Assembly: GCA_013695975.1 (NCBI GenBank)
Contig: JACCZL010000094.1
Location: 1 to 10,369, forward strand
Direction of reading: 5' to 3'
DNA from: Chloroflexota bacterium
GTDB taxonomy: Bacteria; Chloroflexota; UBA6077; JACCZL01
Length of the DNA stretch: 10,369 bases
Shown: positions 1 through 5,629 of the stretch, in pieces
How the letters are laid out: each line of letters opens with the position of its first letter
How positions within the stretch are numbered: the first letter of the stretch is position 1
The notes under the pieces: model-generated
The model's input: only the letters and a program-made list of their open reading frames with translations
What the model was told of the DNA's origin: nothing
Database searches by the model: none
Translations under genes and position numbers: made by a program

Positions 1-755
1 CCGCGCTCGGGGCCGTCGCCCGCGATCGCCAGGCGGGCGTCCGCGCGCTCGCGGGTAACCAGCGCCATCGCGCGGAGTAAGGTCGGCAGATCTTTCTGGA
101 GGACGAGCCGGTTCATGGCCAGCAGGAGATAGCGACCATCGCCGAGGAGCCGCTCGCGGAGCGCCGACCCTTCGACGCCGTCGAAGCGGGAGAAATCGGT
201 GATCCAGCCGATCGCGCGGACCCGCTCCGGGCGGACGCCCAGGCGCAGCAGCTTTTGGCGCTCGCGCTCGCTCACCACGCGCACGCTGTCGGCCCGCCGG
301 ACGAGCCACGTGCCGAGGACGTTCAACGGCGGGTTGATCCGCCGCTCGCCGAGCCAGTAATGGTTGTCGAGCATGTCGCCGGCGATCTGGGCCGAGAACG
401 GCAGCCCGAATCGCCGCCCGAGAGCGTAGCCGGCTAATCCGCACAGCAGCGGGTCCTCCGTCGAGACCAGGTCAAAGCGCATCCGTCGGTGGAGCGCCCC
501 GCCGAGCAGGAAGGCGTCGCGCGGGAAGATCCCGCGGCTCCCCGATGCGCTCGGATGGACGACGAAATTCGGCGCGGGCCGAATCGGGCGCCGCCCGCCG
601 CCCAACGTTCGGACGACCATCCGATACTGGTCCAGGATCCGGGCGTAAGCCAATTGGCGCTGGTGGGCGTCGCCGAATGCCCCTTCGGCGGGTCGGACCA
701 GGCTGGCGTCGGTGCCGATCGCCAGCAGGCGGAGCGAGGGTTTGGAGTTAGGAAT
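1..755 (-). CDS. GT4-type glycosyltransferase, N-terminal part (truncated by window edge)
   Basis: Probable cytoplasmic or membrane-associated sugar transferase using a nucleotide-sugar donor, of the kind used for cell-surface or exopolysaccharide glycans. Reading the minus strand gives one open frame from about 830 to the left edge. It begins with the first Rossmann strand (RLLAIGTDAS), has a mid-domain motif (FDLVSTEDPLLCGLAGYAL) and then RADSVRVVSERERQKL. The start of the second Rossmann domain follows (LLLAMNRLVLQKDLPTLLRA ... LAIAGDGPER), a hallmark of GT group 1/family 4. The C-terminal donor-binding half lies outside the window. The start is unresolved: after the in-frame TGA at 833-831 there is no ATG, GTG or TTG before the conserved first strand. 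I placed the start at ATT 755-753, which has a GGAG seven bases upstream (766-763). A CTG start or an indel in the assembly is equally possible, and an automatic caller would probably choose TTG 653 or ATG 620. Family assignment is firm; acceptor and linkage are unknown. Confidence 0.8.
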   Translation of the reverse strand, partial: MPNSKPSLRLLAIGTDASLVRPAEGAFGDAHQRQLAYARILDQYRMVVRTLGGGRRPIRPAPNFVVHPSASGSRGIFPRDAFLLGGALHRRMRFDLVSTEDPLLCGLAGYALGRRFGLPFSAQIAGDMLDNHYWLGERRINPPLNVLGTWLVRRADSVRVVSERERQKLLRLGVRPERVRAIGWITDFSRFDGVEGSALRERLLGDGRYLLLAMNRLVLQKDLPTLLRAMALVTRERADARLAIAGDGPER

Positions 756-769
756 GGGATAGCTCCATC

Positions 770-858
770 TTTCCAGGTCGAGACCCGGGATGTATACTGG
801 GCATGAAATCAGGACAAATGTTCCATTCTGTCACGTTAGGAAGTGTTGCTGCATTGTA
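770..858. promoter_or_regulatory. divergent promoter region between the glycosyltransferase and nurA
   Basis: This is the least GC-rich stretch in the window and lies between two divergent genes. On the plus strand TATACT (793-798) is a fair -10, with a weak -35-like TTCCAG at 771-776 (16-base spacer). It would give a transcript starting near 805, upstream of the nurA start at 901. On the minus strand TATACA (796-791), sharing the same GTATAC core, could serve the glycosyltransferase, with TTTGTC (818-813) as a -35 at 16 bases. A second minus-strand -10-like TACAAT occurs at 858-853. The -35 matches are poor and sigma-factor consensus in this lineage is assumed, so only the general assignment is moderately supported. 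Confidence 0.4.
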
Positions 859-900
859 CGCGGGATGGGGCATGTTTCCGACCGAGCGCGGGGCGCTTCG

Positions 901-2070
901 ATGACCCTCGACCTGCTGACGGTGGGACCGCAGGTTGGTCGGATGGGGCGAGCGCTTGCGGAGCGGGCGGGGCGCTATCCGGCCCGGCTGGCCAGGGCGC
1001 GGGAGGTACTCCTGGAGCGGGCCGCGGACTGGCAGGCGCTGGGCGCGGTCGCCGCGGAATCGAAGCGGCGGCTGGCGACGCCGCTCGAGCGGCTCGACGC
1101 CCGTCACGCCCTCCCCCGACTGCCGCGCGACCACCGTGTGATCGCGACGGATGGCTCGCAGATCGAGCCAGATCGCCACGGGATGGCCGACTACTATCTG
1201 CTCAACGTCGGCTGGGCGGCGATCGCCTACGGGAGCCGCCCGAGCGCCGAGCTGGCGAGTGAGCCGAGGCTGTACTTCGAGCCGGACGAGCTGTACATCG
1301 TCGAGGGTGACCGGCGGGTGCCGGTCCAGGACCAGCACCTCAGCGCCAAGCGGTCGGGCGAAGAGCTCCGCAAGGCGGCGACGCTGGCCGCCGAGCGTGT
1401 CGAGGACGATCTGCCAACGGTCGTCCTGGCAGACGGGACGCTCTTGCTCTGGGTGCTGGAGGACCGTCCGGGCGACTTCCTGCGGCTGGCGCTGTTGCGG
1501 CCGTACATCGAGGCGCTGGACGAGATCCGCGCGCTGGGGGCGCCGCTGGCCAGCTACGTCAGCCGCCCCCGTTACGCCGAGGTGAGTGGGCTCCTGCGCG
1601 AGGCGACCTGCCGCGGCGACGTGCGGCAGTGCCCCCCCTGCGCCTCGGCCGGCGACGACGGCTGCGCTCTCGACGGGCTGCCCGACCGCGAGCTGTTCCG
1701 CGACCTCAGGCCGGGCGAGCGCTCGGCGCGCTTCTCGGTGACGCTGTCGGGTAGCCTGCTGGACTATTACCGGGGCCACGTCCCGCAGTTCTTCTACCTG
1801 GACGTCGGCAGTGAGCTGGCCCGGGTCGAGCTACCACCCTGGACGGGCGACGATCCGGAGCGCCTGGCGCTCGTCCACGCGGTCGTCTTCGACCAGTGTC
1901 GCCGAGGGCTCGGCTACCCGGTCGTCCTGGCTCGGGCGCACGAGCAGGCGCTGGTTTCGATGGGTGATCGGCTGACGTTCCAGTACCTGCTCGACGGCGT
2001 CCTGGCCCGCCAGGGCGTCGCTGCCCGCCTGTCCGAAAAGCAGATCAGCAAGAATCGGCGGGCAGTCTAG
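901..2070 (+). CDS. nurA: DNA double-strand break repair nuclease NurA
   Basis: NurA-domain nuclease (389 aa), the 5'-to-3' nuclease partner of the HerA hexamer in DNA end resection. Visible motifs match the NurA RNase H-like core: VIATDGSQI with D84, VVLADGTLLLW with D178, YLDVGSELARVELPPW with D301, and near the C-terminus ARAHEQALVS with H347. These correspond to the acidic metal-binding residues and late His known in Sulfolobus NurA. A helical N-terminus (residues 1-60) precedes the core. The frame is open further upstream (ATG at 790 and 865), but 901 is chosen because MTLDLLTVGPQVGRMGRAL looks like a natural N-terminus and because 790 would lie inside the promoter; no strong ribosome site precedes any of the three. 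An insertion holds four cysteines (C237, C244, C247, C255), a possible metal site absent from the archaeal enzymes I know. The stop overlaps the next gene (TAGTG). It is first in a nurA-herA-sbcD-sbcC cluster. Confidence 0.9.
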   Translation: MTLDLLTVGPQVGRMGRALAERAGRYPARLARAREVLLERAADWQALGAVAAESKRRLATPLERLDARHALPRLPRDHRVIATDGSQIEPDRHGMADYYLLNVGWAAIAYGSRPSAELASEPRLYFEPDELYIVEGDRRVPVQDQHLSAKRSGEELRKAATLAAERVEDDLPTVVLADGTLLLWVLEDRPGDFLRLALLRPYIEALDEIRALGAPLASYVSRPRYAEVSGLLREATCRGDVRQCPPCASAGDDGCALDGLPDRELFRDLRPGERSARFSVTLSGSLLDYYRGHVPQFFYLDVGSELARVELPPWTGDDPERLALVHAVVFDQCRRGLGYPVVLARAHEQALVSMGDRLTFQYLLDGVLARQGVAARLSEKQISKNRRAV

Positions 2071-2714
2071 TGGATGGGCCGGTCGGCGAGATCATCGAGA
2101 CGTCGGTAGCCGAATTCACGTCCCAGGCCTGCCGCTTCGGCGAGGCGCCGCCCTTCGCCAGCTTCGTCAAGGCCGAGCTGGCCGAGCGGACGGTCTACGG
2201 GCTCGTCTACGCGATCCATTCGGGCAGCCTCGACCCCGGCGGCCGGCCGGTCATGCGCGGCCGTGACGGGCTCCGCGATGCTCAGATCTATGCCGAGAAC
2301 CCGGACCTCGAGCAGGTCCTGCGGACCGAGTTCACGGCCCTCGCCATTGGCTTCGCCGAGTACGAAACGCCGCCTGGCGGAGGCGGTAGCAACGGAGCCT
2401 ATGCGACGTCCAGCGCCCGGCGTTCGGCGTTCCGTCCGTACCTGCCGCCCCAGCCGCCGCCGCTCCACTGGTCGGTGCGAGCCTGTTCGACCGACGAGAC
2501 GGTGCGGCTGACCGACGGCCTCGGCTATTTCCGAACGGTCCTCGACGCGCCGCACGTTCCGGCCGATGCCCTCCTCTCGGCAAGCATCCGCCTGGCCCGC
2601 GCCGCCCGGGTCGACGAGCCGGCCTTCGGAGTGCGGGCCGGTCGCGAGCTGGCCAGCTTGCTCCGTCGAGACTACCCGCGCCTGAGCGCGATCCTGCGGA
2701 CGTTGGCGCCATGA
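2070..2714 (+). CDS. HAS-barrel-like protein encoded between NurA and HerA
   Basis: Small soluble protein (214 aa) of unknown function. No signal peptide or membrane segment is visible. Residues 1-97 (VGEIIETSVAEFTSQA; then TVYGLVYAIHSGSLD; then QVLRTEFTALAIGF) read like a beta-barrel of the HAS type, the domain also found at the N-terminus of HerA and in ATP synthase subunits. A Gly-rich linker follows (about 98-120), then a Pro-rich motif (YLPPQPPPLHWSV, 124-136), then a largely helical tail (about 140-214). I recall similar 'HAS-barrel domain' proteins in bacterial genomes with HerA/NurA but cannot verify this here. The GTG start overlaps the nurA stop by one base and the gene ends in an ATGA overlap with herA, so stoichiometric, coupled synthesis with both is likely. 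A role as adaptor or cap between the HerA hexamer and NurA is inferred. No catalytic motif is recognisable. Confidence 0.75.
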   Translation: MDGPVGEIIETSVAEFTSQACRFGEAPPFASFVKAELAERTVYGLVYAIHSGSLDPGGRPVMRGRDGLRDAQIYAENPDLEQVLRTEFTALAIGFAEYETPPGGGGSNGAYATSSARRSAFRPYLPPQPPPLHWSVRACSTDETVRLTDGLGYFRTVLDAPHVPADALLSASIRLARAARVDEPAFGVRAGRELASLLRRDYPRLSAILRTLAP

Positions 2715-4381
2715 TCGAGAGGCCACGTACCCCTGCGATGGAGGACTCGGTGAACGAAGAGCGGCTGGGCCTCATCGTCGAGGGATCGTTGGTCGAGGAG
2801 CTGCTGGCGCGTCTGGATTCGGCCACGTCGGTCGAGGATATGCGGGTCGGCCGCTTCGTGCGGATCGACGGCGAGCAGCATGACTTCTTCTGCCTGGTCA
2901 CCGACGTCCAGCTCCGTGCGACCAGCCCGGATGTCCTGGCCGACCCGCCCTCTCCGACCGAGGGCTTCCTGCGGGCGATCCTGGCCGGCACTGCCGCCTA
3001 TGGGGCGATCAAGCTCCAGCCGATGCTGATGCTCGCGCGCGACCCCGAGGTGGGCGAGGAAGGGCCGCGCCCGGTGCGCACGGTCCCGATCCACTTCTCG
3101 CAGGTCTTCTCGGCCGTCGAGCGCGACTTCGAGCGGGTCTTTGGCGAGGCCGACGACGTCCACTTCGAGATCGGCTGCCCGCTCGACATGGACGTGCCGG
3201 TCCGCCTGGACCTGCGCAAGTTCGTCGAGCGATCGAATGGCGTCTTTGGCAAGTCGGGCACCGGCAAGAGCTTCCTGACGCGGCTCCTGCTGTGCGGGGT
3301 GGTCAAAAGCGGAGTGGCGACCAACCTCGTCTTCGACATGCACAGCGAGTATGGCTGGGCGAGTCAGAGCGACGGCGGCCAGATGGTCAAAGGCCTGCGC
3401 CAGCTCTTCCCGTCCACCAAGGTCCAGGTGTATACGCTGGATCCGGACTCCGCGCGGCACCGCGACGTCAAGCCGGACGGCCAGATCTGGGTCGGGCTGA
3501 ACGAGATCGAGGTCGAGGACATCGCCTTGCTCCAGGACGAGCTGCGGCTGAACCCGACCGCCGTGGAATCGGCCAGCCTGTGTGAGGACCGCCTGGGCAA
3601 GGACTGGATCCAGAAGCTGACGTCTGGCGACGCCGACGTGGCCGAGCTGGCCCAGACGACCGGCGCCCACCCGGAGTCGCTCTCAGCGCTCAAGCGCAAG
3701 CTGGCCAGCATCACCCGCCTCAAGTTCGTCAGGCCAGAGGCGTCGCCGGCCGGCTCGGACCTCGAAAAGATGATCGCCGCGCTCGAGGCGGGTCGGCACG
3801 TCGTCCTCGAGTTCGGCCAGCATCGCAGCCTGCTGGCCTACATGCTCGCCGCGAACGTGATTACCCGCCGGATCCACCGCCTCTGGACCAGGAAGGTCGA
3901 GGAGCACAAGCAAAGCAATGGCAGGGTTTCCGCGCCGCGCCAGCTCATGATCACGATCGAGGAGGCCCACAAGTTCCTCAACTCACGGGCCGCCAACCAG
4001 ACGATCTTCGGGACGATCGCTCGCGAGCTGCGCAAGTTCAACGTGACCCTGCTGGTGGTCGATCAGCGGCCGTCGGGCATCGACGACGAGGTCCTCTCGC
4101 AGATCGGGACGCGGATCACCTGCCAGCTCAACGACGACAAGGACATCGACGCCATCTTCAGCGGGGTGAGCGGGGCCGGCCACCTCCGCTCGATCCTGGC
4201 GACGCTCGACTCGCGCCAGCAGGCGCTGATCCTGGGCCACGCCGTCCCGATGCCGATGCCCCTGCGCAGCCGCCCCTACGACGAAGCCTTCTACAAGAGC
4301 CTCGGACCCTGGGGCGACGACCCGGTCGCCATCACCGCCGGTAGCCGCAAGTATGAAGAATTGTTCCCAGATGATGAGTAG
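2711..4381 (+). CDS. herA: HerA-type hexameric DNA translocase/helicase ATPase
   Basis: FtsK/HerA-superfamily ATPase (556 aa) that in characterised systems forms a ring, pumps duplex DNA and activates NurA. An N-terminal HAS barrel spans about residues 15-120 (LGLIVEGSLVEELLARL; VGRFVRIDGEQHDFFCLVTD). The motor follows: Walker A GKSGTGKS (180-187), the HerA-typical LVFDMHSEYGW after it, and Walker B with catalytic acids MITIEEAHKF (E417-E418). Then comes the sensor/arginine-finger region IARELRKFNVTLLVVDQRPS and QIGTRITCQLNDDKDID. A helical insertion (about 270-350) separates Walker A and B. Length is normal for the family. The ATG overlaps the upstream stop (ATGA); an alternative GTG at 2750 has a much better ribosome site (GGAGG at 2740-2744), so the first 13 residues may not be translated. 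The stop codon TAG lies inside a palindromic repeat. Confidence 0.92.
   Translation: MIERPRTPAMEDSVNEERLGLIVEGSLVEELLARLDSATSVEDMRVGRFVRIDGEQHDFFCLVTDVQLRATSPDVLADPPSPTEGFLRAILAGTAAYGAIKLQPMLMLARDPEVGEEGPRPVRTVPIHFSQVFSAVERDFERVFGEADDVHFEIGCPLDMDVPVRLDLRKFVERSNGVFGKSGTGKSFLTRLLLCGVVKSGVATNLVFDMHSEYGWASQSDGGQMVKGLRQLFPSTKVQVYTLDPDSARHRDVKPDGQIWVGLNEIEVEDIALLQDELRLNPTAVESASLCEDRLGKDWIQKLTSGDADVAELAQTTGAHPESLSALKRKLASITRLKFVRPEASPAGSDLEKMIAALEAGRHVVLEFGQHRSLLAYMLAANVITRRIHRLWTRKVEEHKQSNGRVSAPRQLMITIEEAHKFLNSRAANQTIFGTIARELRKFNVTLLVVDQRPSGIDDEVLSQIGTRITCQLNDDKDIDAIFSGVSGAGHLRSILATLDSRQQALILGHAVPMPMPLRSRPYDEAFYKSLGPWGDDPVAITAGSRKYEELFPDDE
2740..2744 (+). promoter_or_regulatory. ribosome binding site favouring an internal herA start (GTG 2750)
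   Basis: GGAGG at 2740-2744 lies five bases before an in-frame GTG (2750-2752), giving a protein beginning MNEERLGLIVEGSL, just ahead of the conserved HAS barrel. The ATG at 2711 has no comparable site and depends on coupling to the upstream stop. Both starts may be used. Confidence 0.45.
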
Positions 4382-4405
4382 GGGCGCGATTCATCGCGCC
4401 CCTAC
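4378..4405. repeat. REP-like palindrome with GTAG/CTAC ends between herA and sbcD
   Basis: Two perfect 13-base arms, GTAGGGGCGCGAT (4378-4390) and ATCGCGCCCCTAC (4393-4405), separated by TC, form a very stable hairpin (about 12 pairs around a TTCA loop). The terminal GTAG tetranucleotide is typical of REP elements mobilised by RAYT (TnpA-REP) transposases, and GTAGGGGC-headed palindromes are familiar as interspersed repeats in several high-GC genomes (from memory). The element provides the TAG stop of herA at 4379-4381 and ends nine bases before the sbcD ATG. It could attenuate or stabilise the transcript between the two halves of the cluster. There is no poly-T tract, so a simple intrinsic terminator is less likely. 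A single copy is seen in this window, so the repetitive nature is inferred. Confidence 0.6.
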
Positions 4406-4414
4406 GGACGAACA

Positions 4415-5629
4415 ATGATCAAGCTCCTGCATCTCGCCGACGTCCACATCGGGATGGAAAACTACGGGCGGGTCGACCCCGCGACGGGGCTCTCGAGCCG
4501 CTTGCAGGATTTCCTGGACACCCTCGACGAGGCGGTCGATCGTGCCCTTGCCGACCACGTCGACCTGGTCGTCGTGGCCGGCGACATCTACAAGACGCGC
4601 GACCCGACCCCGACCCACCAGCGCGAGTTCGCCCGGCGGGTCATCCGCCTGACCCGTGAGGGGATCGCGGTCGTCCTAGTCGCCGGCAACCACGACATTC
4701 CCGCCGCCAGCGGCCGGGCGACCTCGGTCGACATCTTCCGTGTGCTCGAGCTGGCGAACGTCACGGTGGCGCGGACGATCGACCTGCTCCCCATCGAGAC
4801 GCGGAGCGGGCCGATCCAGATCGTGAGCCTGCCCTGGCTTACTCGGAGCGCCTTTCTGGCCCGCGACGAGTACAAGAACACGAGCATCGAGGAGCTGATG
4901 GAGGTGATGGTCGACCTGGCCGACAAGCGGCTCGCCGAAGTGGCTGGTCGGCTCGACCCGAGCGTGCCGGCGGCGCTGATCGGTCACGCCCACGTCTTCG
5001 GGGCGCGGGTCGGCGCCGAGCGGCTGCTGACCCTTGGCAACGACCCGATGCTCAACGTCAACATGGTCGATCGGCCGAACCTCGACTACGTCGGGCTGGG
5101 CCACATCCACAAGCACCAGGTCCTCGCCACCGGAACGCCGTCGGTGGTTTACGCCGGCAGCATCAACCGGGTCGACTTCAGCGAGGAGGACGAAACCAAG
5201 GGGTTCGTCCTGGCCGAGATCGAGCGCGGGGCCTGCCGGTGGGAGTTCGTGCCGGTCAGGGCGCGGCCGTTCCTGACGGTCCGCGCCGAGACGAACGGCG
5301 ACGACCCGACCGGCGATGTCCAAAAGGCGATCTTCAAGGCCGGCAAGCGCGTTCAGGGCGCGGTTGTCCGGCTCCAGATGGTGGGGACCCGGGCACGGCT
5401 CCGAGCGATCAACGACCAGGAGGTCCGCGTCCAGCTCCGCGACGCGTACTACCTGACCCCCTTCCAGCGGCAGTACACCGACGACGTCCGCGTCCAGCTC
5501 GCTGGCGCCGACATTCAGGGCCGAACCCCGCTCGACATCCTGGACCTGTACTTCCAGCAGCGCAAGTCGATCAGCCCCGACCGCCGCGCCGAGCTCCTGG
5601 CCCGCGCCAGCGACTTGATGACCGAGTGA
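4415..5629 (+). CDS. sbcD: SbcD/Mre11-family DNA double-strand break nuclease
   Basis: Calcineurin-like metallophosphoesterase (404 aa), the nuclease subunit of the SbcCD/Mre11-Rad50 complex, with Mn-dependent exo- and endonuclease activity on DNA ends and hairpins. All phosphoesterase motifs are present: LHLADVHIG (D9, H11), VVAGDIYKTRD (D57), AGNHD (N92, H93, D94), GHAH (H191, H193) and GHIHK (H230, H232). The capping domain follows from about 265 (VRARPFLTVRAETN), and the C-terminal helices (LDILDLYFQQRKSISPDRRA) would bind the base of the SbcC coiled coil. Length is that of SbcD/Mre11. The ATG at 4415 directly precedes IKLLHLADVH, so the start is secure although the ribosome site is weak (GGAC at 4406-4409) and sits right beside the palindrome. 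The stop overlaps the sbcC start in GTGA. Confidence 0.95.
   Translation: MIKLLHLADVHIGMENYGRVDPATGLSSRLQDFLDTLDEAVDRALADHVDLVVVAGDIYKTRDPTPTHQREFARRVIRLTREGIAVVLVAGNHDIPAASGRATSVDIFRVLELANVTVARTIDLLPIETRSGPIQIVSLPWLTRSAFLARDEYKNTSIEELMEVMVDLADKRLAEVAGRLDPSVPAALIGHAHVFGARVGAERLLTLGNDPMLNVNMVDRPNLDYVGLGHIHKHQVLATGTPSVVYAGSINRVDFSEEDETKGFVLAEIERGACRWEFVPVRARPFLTVRAETNGDDPTGDVQKAIFKAGKRVQGAVVRLQMVGTRARLRAINDQEVRVQLRDAYYLTPFQRQYTDDVRVQLAGADIQGRTPLDILDLYFQQRKSISPDRRAELLARASDLMTE

Noticed and set aside
748..768. Six-codon leader peptide (MELSHS) ahead of the glycosyltransferase
   Set aside because: It has a possible start but no regulatory codon pattern or attenuator hairpin; kept only as a note in the start-codon finding.
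255..806. Short plus-strand open frames opposite the glycosyltransferase
   Set aside because: They carry no domain and lie across a clear GT4 reading frame on the other strand.
790..900. Extending nurA to the ATG at 790 or 865
   Set aside because: 790 would place the start inside the promoter region, the extra residues are Cys/Arg-rich and unlike NurA, and the 901 start gives a typical N-terminus.
748..1779. Long minus-strand open frame (343 codons) antisense to nurA
   Set aside because: It lies wholly across nurA and the promoter, is Arg/Pro/Gln-rich with no recognisable domain, and long antisense frames are expected in GC-rich genes.
5239..5625. Upstream extension of the sbcC frame by 129 codons inside sbcD
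   Set aside because: The translation is Arg/Pro/Gly-rich and unlike any SbcC N-terminus, whereas the GTG at 5626 gives the expected IPVRLALRNFLSY start and the GTGA overlap.
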